64,000 nt of DNA from UBA1563 sp041671545. Its GTDB lineage: Bacteria; Bacteroidota; Ignavibacteria; Ignavibacteriales; Ignavibacteriaceae. The DNA lies in NCBI GenBank assembly GCA_041671545.1, contig JBAZBI010000001.1:372001-436000 (forward strand), in the 5' to 3' direction. This document shows, in pieces, positions 52,990 to 60,907 of the stretch (positions within the stretch are counted from its first letter, which is position 1; every line of letters begins with the position of its first letter). The position numbers and the translations under genes were made by a program. The notes beneath the pieces are model-generated. The model was not told the origin of the DNA. It did not search any database and worked only from the letters and a program-made list of their open reading frames with translations.

Positions 52990-55296
52990 ATGAAAAAAAC
53001 ATTACTTATCTACTTGTTATTAATTTTTCCTGCTTTGTTTTTACTCTCTTGTAGTGAGGAGAGTTCAGAATTAGAAGCGTTAGAAAACCTCAACATTCAC
53101 CAGCCGGGTGTAATGGATTCAACTTCCGCTAATTTCCATGGGAAGTTCTTTGTACAAAAAAACATGAAATTTACCGACTGCCAAAAATGTCACGGTAAAA
53201 ATCTTGATGGTGGTATCACAATGGCGAAAAGTTGTAACGAATGCCATTCCCTTGCAACAATTCACATTAACTTGAATGGAGTTCAAGATACAACATCAGC
53301 AAATTTTCACGGAAGATATTTATTACAGCACAGTTTAGCTGATTGCGGTCAATGCCACGGGAAATCATTTGCTGGCGGATCAAGCAGTCCAAGCTGTGCA
53401 ACATGTCATGAAGCAATTTCAGTGCACAAAACAGCTTTACTTGATACGGCATCTGCCGATTTCCACGGAAAGTATCTATTAACAAATAAATTTAGTCAAT
53501 GCCAATCTTGCCATGGACAAAATTTTACAGGCGGTATTTCTAGTCCAAGTTGCGCAACCTGTCATAAGTCAATCGATGTGCATAAAGAAGGAATTGTTGA
53601 TACCGCGTCGGTTAACTTTCACGGCAAATATCTGTTTAAAGATGGATTAAAAGATTGTTCATCCTGCCACGGGACTGATTTTAAGGGTGGAATCCAAAGC
53701 CCTGCTTGTACCACATGTCATACAACACTTTCCGCTCACAAAGAAGGAATTGTAGATCCGAACTCACCAAATTTTCATGGGAAATACGAATTAACAAATG
53801 GATTTGCTCCTTGCCAAAAGTGCCATGGAGATAATTTCCAGGGAAGTGTTACCAGTCCAAGTTGTTCAAATTGCCACAAATCTATCGATGTACACAAAAC
53901 GGGAATTGTTGATGTAAATTCAGCAAACTTTCATGGTAAATATGCTCTCAAAAGCGGACTTGCAGATTGTTCTTCCTGTCATGGACCAGATTTCAGCGGC
54001 GGAAGTCAGAGCCCAAAATGTACTGACTGTCACTCTTCAATTGCTGTGCATAAAACGGGATATAAAGATTCAAATTCTCCCGATTTCCATGGGAAAAATC
54101 AATTAGCAAAAGATTTTACAGCGTGCAAAACTTGTCATGGTGATAATTTCCAGGGTGGTCTTAACAGTCCAAGTTGTTCAACTTGCCACGCTTCAATCGA
54201 TGTACATAAATCCGGAATTACGGATCAGAATTCCGCCAATTTCCATGGAAAGTATAAATTAAAATCAGGACTCTCGGATTGTTCTTCATGTCATGGAAGT
54301 TCATTTACAGGAGGAATGCAAAGTCCCTCTTGCACAACTTGCCATTCAACGATCGATGTCCATAAATCAGGAATCATTGATCAGAATTCTCCTAATTTCC
54401 ACGGAAAGTATCCTTTGACGAATGGATTTACACCATGTAAAACTTGCCATGGAGACAACTTCCAGGGTGGAAATAACAGCGTTGCTTGTTCAACCTGTCA
54501 TAGTTCAATTACTGTTCATAAAACAGGAATTACTGATCCGAATTCATCAAACTTCCACGGGAAATTCTTAAAAGCAAACGCATGGAACATTTCGGCTTGC
54601 GCGAGTTGCCATAACAGTAGTTTTACCGGCGGAACACAAAGTCCTACATGTAAAACGAGCGGTTGCCATACCAGCGCTCAAGGTCCCGCTGCATGTAACA
54701 CCTGCCATGGAGATTTCAACAATCCATCTCAAGTTTCCCCACCGAAAGATTTAGATGGAAATACTTCTACATCTTCACCGGGAGTTGGTGCGCACGCAAA
54801 ACATTTATCAGCATTTGCAAATGGAATTTCACTTGCATGTTCCGAATGCCACACAGTTCCAGCTGATGTTAATGCAGCCGGACATCTTGGAAGTGATGGA
54901 AACGCTGAATTAAGTTTTGGAGCTTTCACAAACAAATTAGGTGGAACTTCATATGATTTTGGTACCAACAAATGCGCTAATACCTATTGCCATGGAAACT
55001 TCGAATTCAAAAAAGCGGATGCATCATCTGTGTCGCAAAATCAATACACAGCGGATAAGATGGTGGGCAACAAAAGAGCTCCAAAGTGGAACGTACTTGA
55101 CGGCAGCGAAGTAAAATGTTCAAGTTGTCATGGTAAAAGTGATGCTGATCCATCACCAATTGGGCACATTCCGTACACAATTGATCAGTGCGTATGGTGT
55201 CACTCAACCGTAGTTGACGCATCCGGTACAATAATTGATAAATCAAGACATATAAATGGAAAAGCAAACGTTTTTGGAACAAAAATCCGTAAGTAA
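52990..55296 (+). CDS. 25-haem-motif lipoprotein built from ten tandem two-haem units
   Basis: The 768-residue protein starts with a lipoprotein signal (LFLLSC near residue 20). It contains 23 CXXCH motifs and two CX4CH motifs (CKTSGCH and CANTYCH). Ten tandem units, mostly exactly 52 residues long, each begin with an (N/D)FHGK(Y) block, then CSSCH-type, (F)xGGxxSPxC, CTTCH-type and VHK. Each unit thus has two haem sites and two extra His that can serve as distal ligands. A C-terminal part (about 570-768) adds the last haems. It is probably surface-exposed on the outer membrane, receiving electrons through the barrel. The ATG at 52990 is preferred over ATG 52984 and TTG 52978. Confidence 0.9.
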   Translation: MKKTLLIYLLLIFPALFLLSCSEESSELEALENLNIHQPGVMDSTSANFHGKFFVQKNMKFTDCQKCHGKNLDGGITMAKSCNECHSLATIHINLNGVQDTTSANFHGRYLLQHSLADCGQCHGKSFAGGSSSPSCATCHEAISVHKTALLDTASADFHGKYLLTNKFSQCQSCHGQNFTGGISSPSCATCHKSIDVHKEGIVDTASVNFHGKYLFKDGLKDCSSCHGTDFKGGIQSPACTTCHTTLSAHKEGIVDPNSPNFHGKYELTNGFAPCQKCHGDNFQGSVTSPSCSNCHKSIDVHKTGIVDVNSANFHGKYALKSGLADCSSCHGPDFSGGSQSPKCTDCHSSIAVHKTGYKDSNSPDFHGKNQLAKDFTACKTCHGDNFQGGLNSPSCSTCHASIDVHKSGITDQNSANFHGKYKLKSGLSDCSSCHGSSFTGGMQSPSCTTCHSTIDVHKSGIIDQNSPNFHGKYPLTNGFTPCKTCHGDNFQGGNNSVACSTCHSSITVHKTGITDPNSSNFHGKFLKANAWNISACASCHNSSFTGGTQSPTCKTSGCHTSAQGPAACNTCHGDFNNPSQVSPPKDLDGNTSTSSPGVGAHAKHLSAFANGISLACSECHTVPADVNAAGHLGSDGNAELSFGAFTNKLGGTSYDFGTNKCANTYCHGNFEFKKADASSVSQNQYTADKMVGNKRAPKWNVLDGSEVKCSSCHGKSDADPSPIGHIPYTIDQCVWCHSTVVDASGTIIDKSRHINGKANVFGTKIRK
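53131..54690 (+). repeat. Ten tandem units of about 156 bp encoding two-haem modules
   Basis: The first unit begins at NFHGKFF (53131) and the last at NFHGKFL (54550). Most units are 52 codons; the first is 57. Units are alike in protein but vary in DNA, so this is an old duplication rather than a recent tract. The coding meaning is described under the lipoprotein. Confidence 0.9.
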
Positions 55297-55324
55297 CTAC
55301 TACATAAATCAAAAAGGTGAAAAA

Positions 55325-55876
55325 ATGAAAAATATCCTGTCCTTCTTGCTCGTTATTCTCTTCGTCTCTTTTGTGAACGCACAAACCGAAACGGCTAAAA
55401 AGCCTCACTCATTTGTTGGAACTGCCGCATGTGGAATGTGCCATAAATCAGAAAAACAAGGAAAACAGTTAGACATTTGGAGCAACTCAAAACATGCTCA
55501 AGCTTTCAAAACTTTACAGAGCAAAGAAGCTGATGCTATTGCTACTGAAAAAGGATTCAAAACTCCTGCCGCTAAAACTGAAGCTTGTTTGAAATGCCAT
55601 GCTGCCGGATACAATGCTGATGCTTCCTTGCTTGGAGCAAAATTCAAAGTTGAAGATGGCGTTCAATGCGAAAGCTGTCATGGTGCCGGTTCGGATTATA
55701 AAGATATGAAAGTTATGAAAAACAAAGAAGATGCTATCAGCAAAGGCTTAACAGCTCATGCCGATGTAGAAAAATTCTGCGTTACCTGCCATAACAACGA
55801 AAGTCCCTCATTCAAAGGTTTCAAGTACGATGAAATGTGGGCTAAGATTAAACATTCAATCCCGGAAGCAAAATAA
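55325..55876 (+). CDS. Tetrahaem cytochrome c (c554-like)
   Basis: The 183-residue exported protein has a signal peptide ending VNAQ and four CXXCH motifs: CGMCH, CLKCH, CESCH and CVTCH. The stretch FVGTAACGMCHKSEKQ, then WSNSKHAQAFKTL, is the cytochrome c554-type pattern. A periplasmic location is likely, shuttling electrons between the inner-membrane menaquinol oxidase and the 14-haem protein. AAGGTG lies before the ATG at 55325; the frame is open for 23 codons upstream, but that part does not look like a signal peptide. It follows the 25-haem gene by 28 bp. Confidence 0.9.
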   Translation: MKNILSFLLVILFVSFVNAQTETAKKPHSFVGTAACGMCHKSEKQGKQLDIWSNSKHAQAFKTLQSKEADAIATEKGFKTPAAKTEACLKCHAAGYNADASLLGAKFKVEDGVQCESCHGAGSDYKDMKVMKNKEDAISKGLTAHADVEKFCVTCHNNESPSFKGFKYDEMWAKIKHSIPEAK

Positions 55877-55881
55877 CCATT

Positions 55882-56343
55882 ATGGAACAACAAGAACTTC
55901 ATCAATCAGCAAGCAAGTTAGCAGATTTAACGTTTAAACTACTGACAAGCTGCCATGAAAAAGAGGAAAGACTTGCAAAGCAACATAATTTAACGCAAGC
56001 AGAATTCAGATGCCTGCGTCAAATAAATGAGATCGAAAACATCAATAACAAAGAAATAGCCGAACGCATGGACTTAAGCGCCAGCCGTTTAACACGTATT
56101 ATTGATGGTTTGGTTGCAAAAGGGTATGTAATTAGAGAAATTGAACCGAACGACAGAAGAAATATGCGTTTATATCTTTCTGAAAACGGGAAGGACTTTA
56201 CTCGTAAATTAAATGATGCATACGTCGATATCCATTCTCAAATATTAGGCGATATTGATAAAGATCAACATAAACCTTTAATAACCGCTATGACAGGTCT
56301 TCTTTCCGCCGTTGAAAAATGGATGGCTCAAGAGGAGAAATAA
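55882..56343 (+). CDS. MarR-family transcriptional regulator
   Basis: The 153-residue protein has the MarR winged helix: LTQAEFRCLRQINEIENINNKEIAERMDLSASRLTRIIDGLVAKGYVIREIEPNDRRNMRLYLSENGK. It begins 5 bp after the tetrahaem cytochrome stop and so is probably the last gene of the operon. MarR proteins often repress their own transcript and respond to redox-active or aromatic ligands; here it may tie the electron-transfer genes to such a signal (inference). Its stop is 10 bp from the convergent HIT gene. Confidence 0.93.
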   Translation: MEQQELHQSASKLADLTFKLLTSCHEKEERLAKQHNLTQAEFRCLRQINEIENINNKEIAERMDLSASRLTRIIDGLVAKGYVIREIEPNDRRNMRLYLSENGKDFTRKLNDAYVDIHSQILGDIDKDQHKPLITAMTGLLSAVEKWMAQEEK

Positions 56344-56353
56344 TTCACATTGA

Positions 56354-56866
56354 TTATTTGCCGCTTATTTGCAAATAGGCGGCAAGTAATTTTGCTTTGG
56401 TCTGCATTAAATCTTCCGAAAGAACTTTAACCTCCGCCAACACCGGCATAAAATTAGTATCTCCATTCCATCTTGGAACAATATGAAAATGAAGATGCGC
56501 ATCAATACCCGCCCCGCTCACTTTACCTAAATTTGCACCGATATTAAATCCATGCGGTTTCATTGCAATAGATAATGCTTGTTGAGCAAGTTGAAGTTCC
56601 GACATGATCTCGCTGTTTTCTTCAGCGGTAAGTGAAGAGAATTCGTTTAAATGGCGATTTGGAACAACCATTAAATGTCCGTTATTATATGGATAAAGAT
56701 TTAGAATTGTAAAAGTTAACTTCCCTTTGCGAACAACCAACACCGAATTTTTATCTTCACTTCCCTCTTCCGAGGCAGAACAAAAAATACATTTGGGTTC
56801 TTCTTTCGGAGTTTCGGAAAATGAATCAATATATTGTGAGCGCCAGGGAGACCAAAGTTTTTCCAT
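56354..56866 (-). CDS. HIT-family nucleotide hydrolase/phosphorylase
   Basis: The 170-residue protein carries the histidine triad HLHFHIVPRW near residue 130, the catalytic element of HIT enzymes, and an N-terminal CIFC pair that may bind zinc. GHLMVVPNRHLNEFSSL fits the Fhit-like branch that acts on dinucleoside polyphosphates. It is convergent with the MarR gene and stands alone. Confidence 0.9.
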   Translation of the reverse strand: MEKLWSPWRSQYIDSFSETPKEEPKCIFCSASEEGSEDKNSVLVVRKGKLTFTILNLYPYNNGHLMVVPNRHLNEFSSLTAEENSEIMSELQLAQQALSIAMKPHGFNIGANLGKVSGAGIDAHLHFHIVPRWNGDTNFMPVLAEVKVLSEDLMQTKAKLLAAYLQISGK

Positions 56867-57197
56867 AATTAGTTCTTTGAATGATTAAAAAATTCACTTA
56901 ACACTTTTGTACAGATAACAAATTCATACTAAGAAGTTTTAATATCCTCTTTTGTAAATCTGTAATTCTAACTTATAGAATCCTTATTTAATTTACAAAA
57001 ACTTAAGCAAAGACAAACTAAATTTGATAGACAGTTGAGCATGCCGTAACCTTTGAGGTCCAATCCAGCAGTTGAGAGAACTACCTTAAATTATAATAGG
57101 GCTAAAGTCCGTTCCAAGGGACTTTAGCCGTATTCTTAGTTTAAGTAAAAAATGTTCACTTATATTTTAATTACAGATTTTTTTTATAAAAATATAA
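56867..57197. other. Intergenic region with a REP-like palindrome
   Basis: No gene is evident. It holds a partial P element (ATGCCGTAACCTTTGAGGTC at 57041-57060) related to the repeats at 58-60 kb, and a palindrome GGCTAAAGTCC (57100-57110) / GGACTTTAGCC (57119-57129). The latter could be a transcript end or a mobile palindrome of the GGGCTAAAGCCC type common in Bacteroidota-like genomes (from memory). The last 45 bp are AT-rich and end at the PixA-like stop. Confidence 0.55.
57100..57129. repeat. 11-bp-arm palindrome, REP-like
   Basis: GGCTAAAGTCC and GGACTTTAGCC form a perfect 11-bp stem with an 8-bp loop. There is no T run, so a terminator is not the first choice. Confidence 0.65.
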
Positions 57198-57731
57198 TTA
57201 AACATTTACGGTAATTGTTGGATCCCAATAAAAATAACCAAAAAGAACAGGGTCGCCCCCTCTTACTCTTTGGTACATGGCAAACCAAACTTGATAGTTT
57301 TCCGTCCCTTTGTTCTCAACATTAGCCTGGTAATACCAAAATTTTCTCTCCACAATTGCCGGAGGAAGTACGTTTGAACTGCCTGGCTCTACTGTTTTTG
57401 TTGTGATGCTTTCGGCATTGAAATCACTAAATACGTCATCACCTCCAAATTTTGCTATTTTGTAGATGAGTACCGGGTTATCCAGGTTGCTGTATTCCGA
57501 AGTCATGCTCATTCGAACTACATCTCCGGGAAACGCCAAAAAATTCAAATCGGCTGTTCCCTGACCATTAATCTTTTGATTGCCGGAAACAACCATGTAT
57601 TGATAATCATGCGACAATCCTGACGGATGATTTTGATCTTTACTTGGATTTGGTATATCTTTTATCACCTTATCGGTATCTATTACAATTTGAATATTGG
57701 TGATAACATTTGTTCCTTCTAATTTACTCAT
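57198..57731 (-). CDS. PixA/AidA-like inclusion body family protein
   Basis: The 177-residue protein fits the PixA/AidA family: IQIVIDTDKVIKDIPNPSKD and HPSGLSHDYQYMVVSGNQ near the N-terminus, LNFLAFPGDVVRMSMTSEYSN in the middle, and VWFAMYQRVRGGDPVLFGYFYWDP at the end. PixA forms crystalline inclusions in Xenorhabdus, and AidA is a quorum-linked virulence factor in Ralstonia/Burkholderia; the molecular role is unknown. GGAGAA precedes the ATG. The gene stands alone, with a long repeat-rich noncoding region upstream. Confidence 0.82.
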   Translation of the reverse strand: MSKLEGTNVITNIQIVIDTDKVIKDIPNPSKDQNHPSGLSHDYQYMVVSGNQKINGQGTADLNFLAFPGDVVRMSMTSEYSNLDNPVLIYKIAKFGGDDVFSDFNAESITTKTVEPGSSNVLPPAIVERKFWYYQANVENKGTENYQVWFAMYQRVRGGDPVLFGYFYWDPTITVNV

Positions 57732-58885
57732 GATAATTCTCCATTTTTTTTAATGTTTTAATAGTTCCATTTAATGTCTATAAGTATTGTTACTAGACAT
57801 TTAGTTTTTGTTTTAATTTTGCCTTTATGCGAAAGATATTTTGTGATACCTTTTCTGGGGCACTACTCGTCCCCGAACTAAAAACACCCTGTTTTTGATA
57901 TTTATGGTCCCGAATAAATCATCTTCTCTCCTTTTTTGATTTATTTTTATTTACTGTTACAGGCTTTCCACTGTGCCTATAACTTTTCAATAAATACCTT
58001 GCCATACTATAATTTGAATAACGAACTACAACATTATTAACACCGGTCTCTTTCAAACAACAATCTTTTAACATACTGAGTTTTATAAGTTGTTAAAACT
58101 CAACACCGCCTTACCAATTATTTAATTACTGAATGCCGTAACCTTCGAGGTCTAATCCATTTTGGTCGCAGACCTCGAAGGTTTGAACTTATTACTAAAA
58201 CTGAAAGCATGTCTCGTTAAAACCCAACACTGCCGTATAAATTATTTTTTCTTTCAATCTCATTCTGCTTTTTATTGATCCTCTACGAGGATCATTCTTT
58301 TAGGGAAACATTTTATTACAAATATTAAACATCTACGATGTTTCGTTTTCTGACCTCGTAGAGGTCATATTATTGTAAAAACACATTGCTCCACTGCTCT
58401 TAATCCTCGTAGAGGATTTATAATTTCTGCCTGCCGTAACCTTCGAGGTCTAATCCATTTTGGTCGCAGACCTCAAAGGTTTGGAGATCTGTTACTTTAC
58501 CTAACGCCGTGTTTTGTTAAAGCCCAACACTGCCTTATTAATTATTTTGTAAATCAATCTCATTCTACTATTTATTGATCCTCTACGAGGATCATTCTTT
58601 TAGGAGTACATTTTTTTACAATTATTAAACATCTACGATGTTTTGTTTTCTCACCTCGTAGAGGTCATATTATTGTAAAAAAACAATCCCCTCTCAGCAA
58701 TTAATCCTCGTAGAGGATTTATAATTACTGCCTACCGTAACCTTCGAGGTCTTATCCATTTTGGTCGCAGACCTCGAAGGTTTGGTGCTATTACTTTACC
58801 TAACACCGTGTTTTGTTAAATCCCAATACAGCCTTATTAATTATTTAATTTCTTCCATTTGCATTTTACGTGAACATAAAAACTG
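57732..58885. other. Long noncoding region filled with palindromic repeats
   Basis: Over 1.1 kb without a gene. The left 300 bp (57732-58030) hold the PixA-like promoter, AT-rich sequence and no clear element. From about 58088 the region is the H/Q/P repeat array described separately. The right end leads to the stop of the minus-strand membrane protein. Confidence 0.55.
58088..58834. repeat. Array of composite palindromic repeats (H-Q-P units)
   Basis: Three elements alternate. P is ACCTTCGAGGTCT ... AGACCTCGAAGGT at 58141-58182, 58439-58480 and 58740-58781. H has the arms GCCGTGTT and AACACTGC around GTTAAA, with copies near 58088, 58204, 58502 and 58801. Q is a block of palindromes (GATCCTCTACGAGGATC, AACATCTACGATGTT, GACCTCGTAGAGGTC, AATCCTCGTAGAGGATT) from 58277 and 58577. 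H to H spacing is about 299 bp, so units H-Q-P are tandemly repeated. A further copy is at 60444-60783. Confidence 0.85.
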
Positions 58886-58932
58886 ATGAACACTGTACTT
58901 GCTAAAGAAGCCGTTTACTGCAAAGATGCGAT

Positions 58933-59439
58933 TTATTGTAGTACATATATCATAAGACTAAAAACTAAAACCATAATTAAACCAGAAAACATATTGACTA
59001 TACCTCCATTAAATGCTTCCCCTTTGTGTTGCGGTAAATCATTAAGTTTTACTATTTCCTGTAACGAAAATAAATGTTTGGATGATACTTGAACGAGCCC
59101 CATCCATAATTTATAAAATCCAAATGGGGCAAAAGCAGTAATAATTACAAGCACCAATCGCCAATACATACAAGCCGACCAAGGATACAATTTGAGATTA
59201 TTCCATGAAGCATTGTTAAGCGACCCTAATACTAAAACGAAATAACAAATAGGGGCAATGTTAAGTATAATCCATGACAATAATATCCGCCGGAATACCT
59301 TTCCCCCTTCCAGCCCGCAAATGTTAGCATACGCGAATGCTCCCCATCGAGGTTGAGAATTGGCAGCAGTTCCCCAAGCAATAGCAAAGAAAAGCGTAAA
59401 TATTTGTTGTGTTATATTAAGTCCCATGTCATGTTCCAT
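58933..59439 (-). CDS. Hypothetical membrane protein (four helices)
   Basis: The 168-residue protein has four hydrophobic segments: FTLFFAIAWG near the start, IILNIAPICYFVLVLG, LVLVIITAFAPFGFYKLW and MFSGLIMVLVFSLMIYVLQ at the C-terminus. The middle contains RWGAFAYANICGLEGGKVFRR. I do not recognise a family. It is flanked by repeat elements on the right side of the H4 unit and lies 127 bp downstream of the next gene, with an 18-bp palindrome between them. Confidence 0.6.
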   Translation of the reverse strand: MEHDMGLNITQQIFTLFFAIAWGTAANSQPRWGAFAYANICGLEGGKVFRRILLSWIILNIAPICYFVLVLGSLNNASWNNLKLYPWSACMYWRLVLVIITAFAPFGFYKLWMGLVQVSSKHLFSLQEIVKLNDLPQHKGEAFNGGIVNMFSGLIMVLVFSLMIYVLQ

Positions 59440-59465
59440 TTTTTATCTCTTACATGTTATGTGTA

Positions 59466-59483
59466 TAACTGGTGCACCAGTTA
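59466..59483. promoter_or_regulatory. Perfect 18-bp palindrome upstream of the membrane protein gene
   Basis: TAACTGGTGCACCAGTTA is a perfect inverted repeat, 27 bp before the start of the minus-strand membrane protein. It could be a dimeric repressor site or a short transcript-end hairpin for the gene upstream; the lack of a T run favours an operator. It does not match the P, Q or H elements. Confidence 0.55.
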
Positions 59484-59566
59484 ATAAGTAATTCTCCGGC
59501 TCTTGTGGTTTAGTTAATACTATAAAAAACGTATCACAAGAAATACTTCTTATATATTCAATCGCT

Positions 59567-60406
59567 CTAGGAAATGAATGGTCTTATTTCATCTAAAGCA
59601 TTTTTGAATTTCTTTCCCAACTGATCATAGAAAAAATCTGTAAAACCAAGAGTAGAAGCTGCTAGATATTTTTGAGCAATATTTAACGCCAGTATGCAAT
59701 AGTTAATATCAATTTCATTTCCGATGCCTCGCCCTTTTTTATTGTCCATTCTTTCAATTGAAAGTGGTAGTGGGTGTGCTAAATTAGAAAGTAGTTGATA
59801 ATCAAGTTTCAAACCAAGGCAGATTTTGTTTTCTTTCTCAAGATCAGCTTTGGTCTTGTATATTTCATAACCTTGTAAAACTTTATCCTTTTGTATTTTA
59901 GTTAATGAGGATATATATGGGTGATCTCTAATCCTTTTTTTCTGTTCTTCTAACACATTAGTAAATTCGTCTAAATCAGAATCATTCTTACCTGATTTTT
60001 GTCTTATTTGGTACCATTCTCTATTTCTGTGATACTGCAATAAAAAAAATCTCAATTCTGCATCTTCTTCTGTAACATTCTCAATTCCGTAGTAATATAA
60101 ACTGACATAGCCTTCCATAATGTTGCGAGAGAGCAAAGCTATCGAACCAATATCCCATGATTCTTCCGCTTGATGCTTGTATTTACTTGGATAAGGGAGT
60201 ATGTTTCTTAAACTCATACCCGTTAAAGTTTGTCGCGTGAAAACCTTTGATGCTCGCACACCTCTCCCAGTTGTGTCAATCCCCCCTTGATTTTGAGAAA
60301 TTAACATAGTTGTGCTTAAGATATTATCATATTTTCCCAATTCGTCTAAATATGATAATTCATTATCTGACAGTTCTCTAATAAAAATCTTTTTAATTCT
60401 ACGCAC
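59567..60406 (-). CDS. Hypothetical protein, DUF5677-like helical protein
   Basis: The 279-residue protein is mostly helical and soluble, with a GTG start (MRRIKKIF) next to AAGG. Motifs include SIALLSRNIMEGYVSLYY near 90, a Lys/Glu-rich middle, and LKLDYQLLSNLAHPLPLSIER near 205, a pattern I associate loosely with DUF5677-type proteins. I cannot assign a function. It is bounded on the right by the P4/H5 repeat unit; with the membrane gene it forms a two-gene module between repeats. Confidence 0.55.
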   Translation of the reverse strand: MRRIKKIFIRELSDNELSYLDELGKYDNILSTTMLISQNQGGIDTTGRGVRASKVFTRQTLTGMSLRNILPYPSKYKHQAEESWDIGSIALLSRNIMEGYVSLYYYGIENVTEEDAELRFFLLQYHRNREWYQIRQKSGKNDSDLDEFTNVLEEQKKRIRDHPYISSLTKIQKDKVLQGYEIYKTKADLEKENKICLGLKLDYQLLSNLAHPLPLSIERMDNKKGRGIGNEIDINYCILALNIAQKYLAASTLGFTDFFYDQLGKKFKNALDEIRPFIS

Positions 60407-60443
60407 CTTTTTATTAAATCCTATTTATTTACTTCCTGCCGTA

Positions 60444-60783
60444 ACCTTCGAGGTCTAATCCATTTTGGTCGCTGACCTCGAAGGTTTGGTGCTATTACTT
60501 TACCTAACGCTGTGTTATGTTAAAACCTAACACAGCCGTATTAATTATTTTATCATTCACTTTCATTCTGCTTTTTATTGATCCTCTACGAGGATCATTC
60601 TTTTAGGGAAACATTTTATTACAAATATTAAACATCTACGATGTTTTTCTTTTTGACCTCGTAGAGGTCATATTATTGTAAGATCCAAACTATTCAAAAC
60701 TCCTAATCCTCGTAGAGGATTTATAATTTCTGCCTGCCGTAACCTTCGAGGTCTTATCCATTTTGGTCGCAGAACTCTAAGGT
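60444..60783. repeat. P-H-Q-P repeat unit
   Basis: This is another copy of the composite unit seen at 58.1-58.8 kb. P is at 60444-60485, H has perfect arms GCTGTGTTA (60509-60517) and TAACACAGC (60528-60536), Q runs from 60580 to about 60723, and a degraded P is at 60742-60783. It lies in the 500-bp gap between two minus-strand genes and shows the same order as the tandem array. The remaining gap, up to 60907, is AT-rich with no gene. Confidence 0.85.
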
Positions 60784-60907
60784 TAGGACACCCCATCACT
60801 CTCAACTTATAACATTACTTTAACCAAGATATTTAATTATTATATGTTAATCCAACTTATCCGGTTAATAACTCACACATATACTATGGATTTTTAAGCA
60901 ACCTAAG

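Noticed and set aside
58088..58834. CRISPR array
   Set aside because: The units are about 299 bp with internal palindromes and conserved, not unique, spacers; no cas gene is present.
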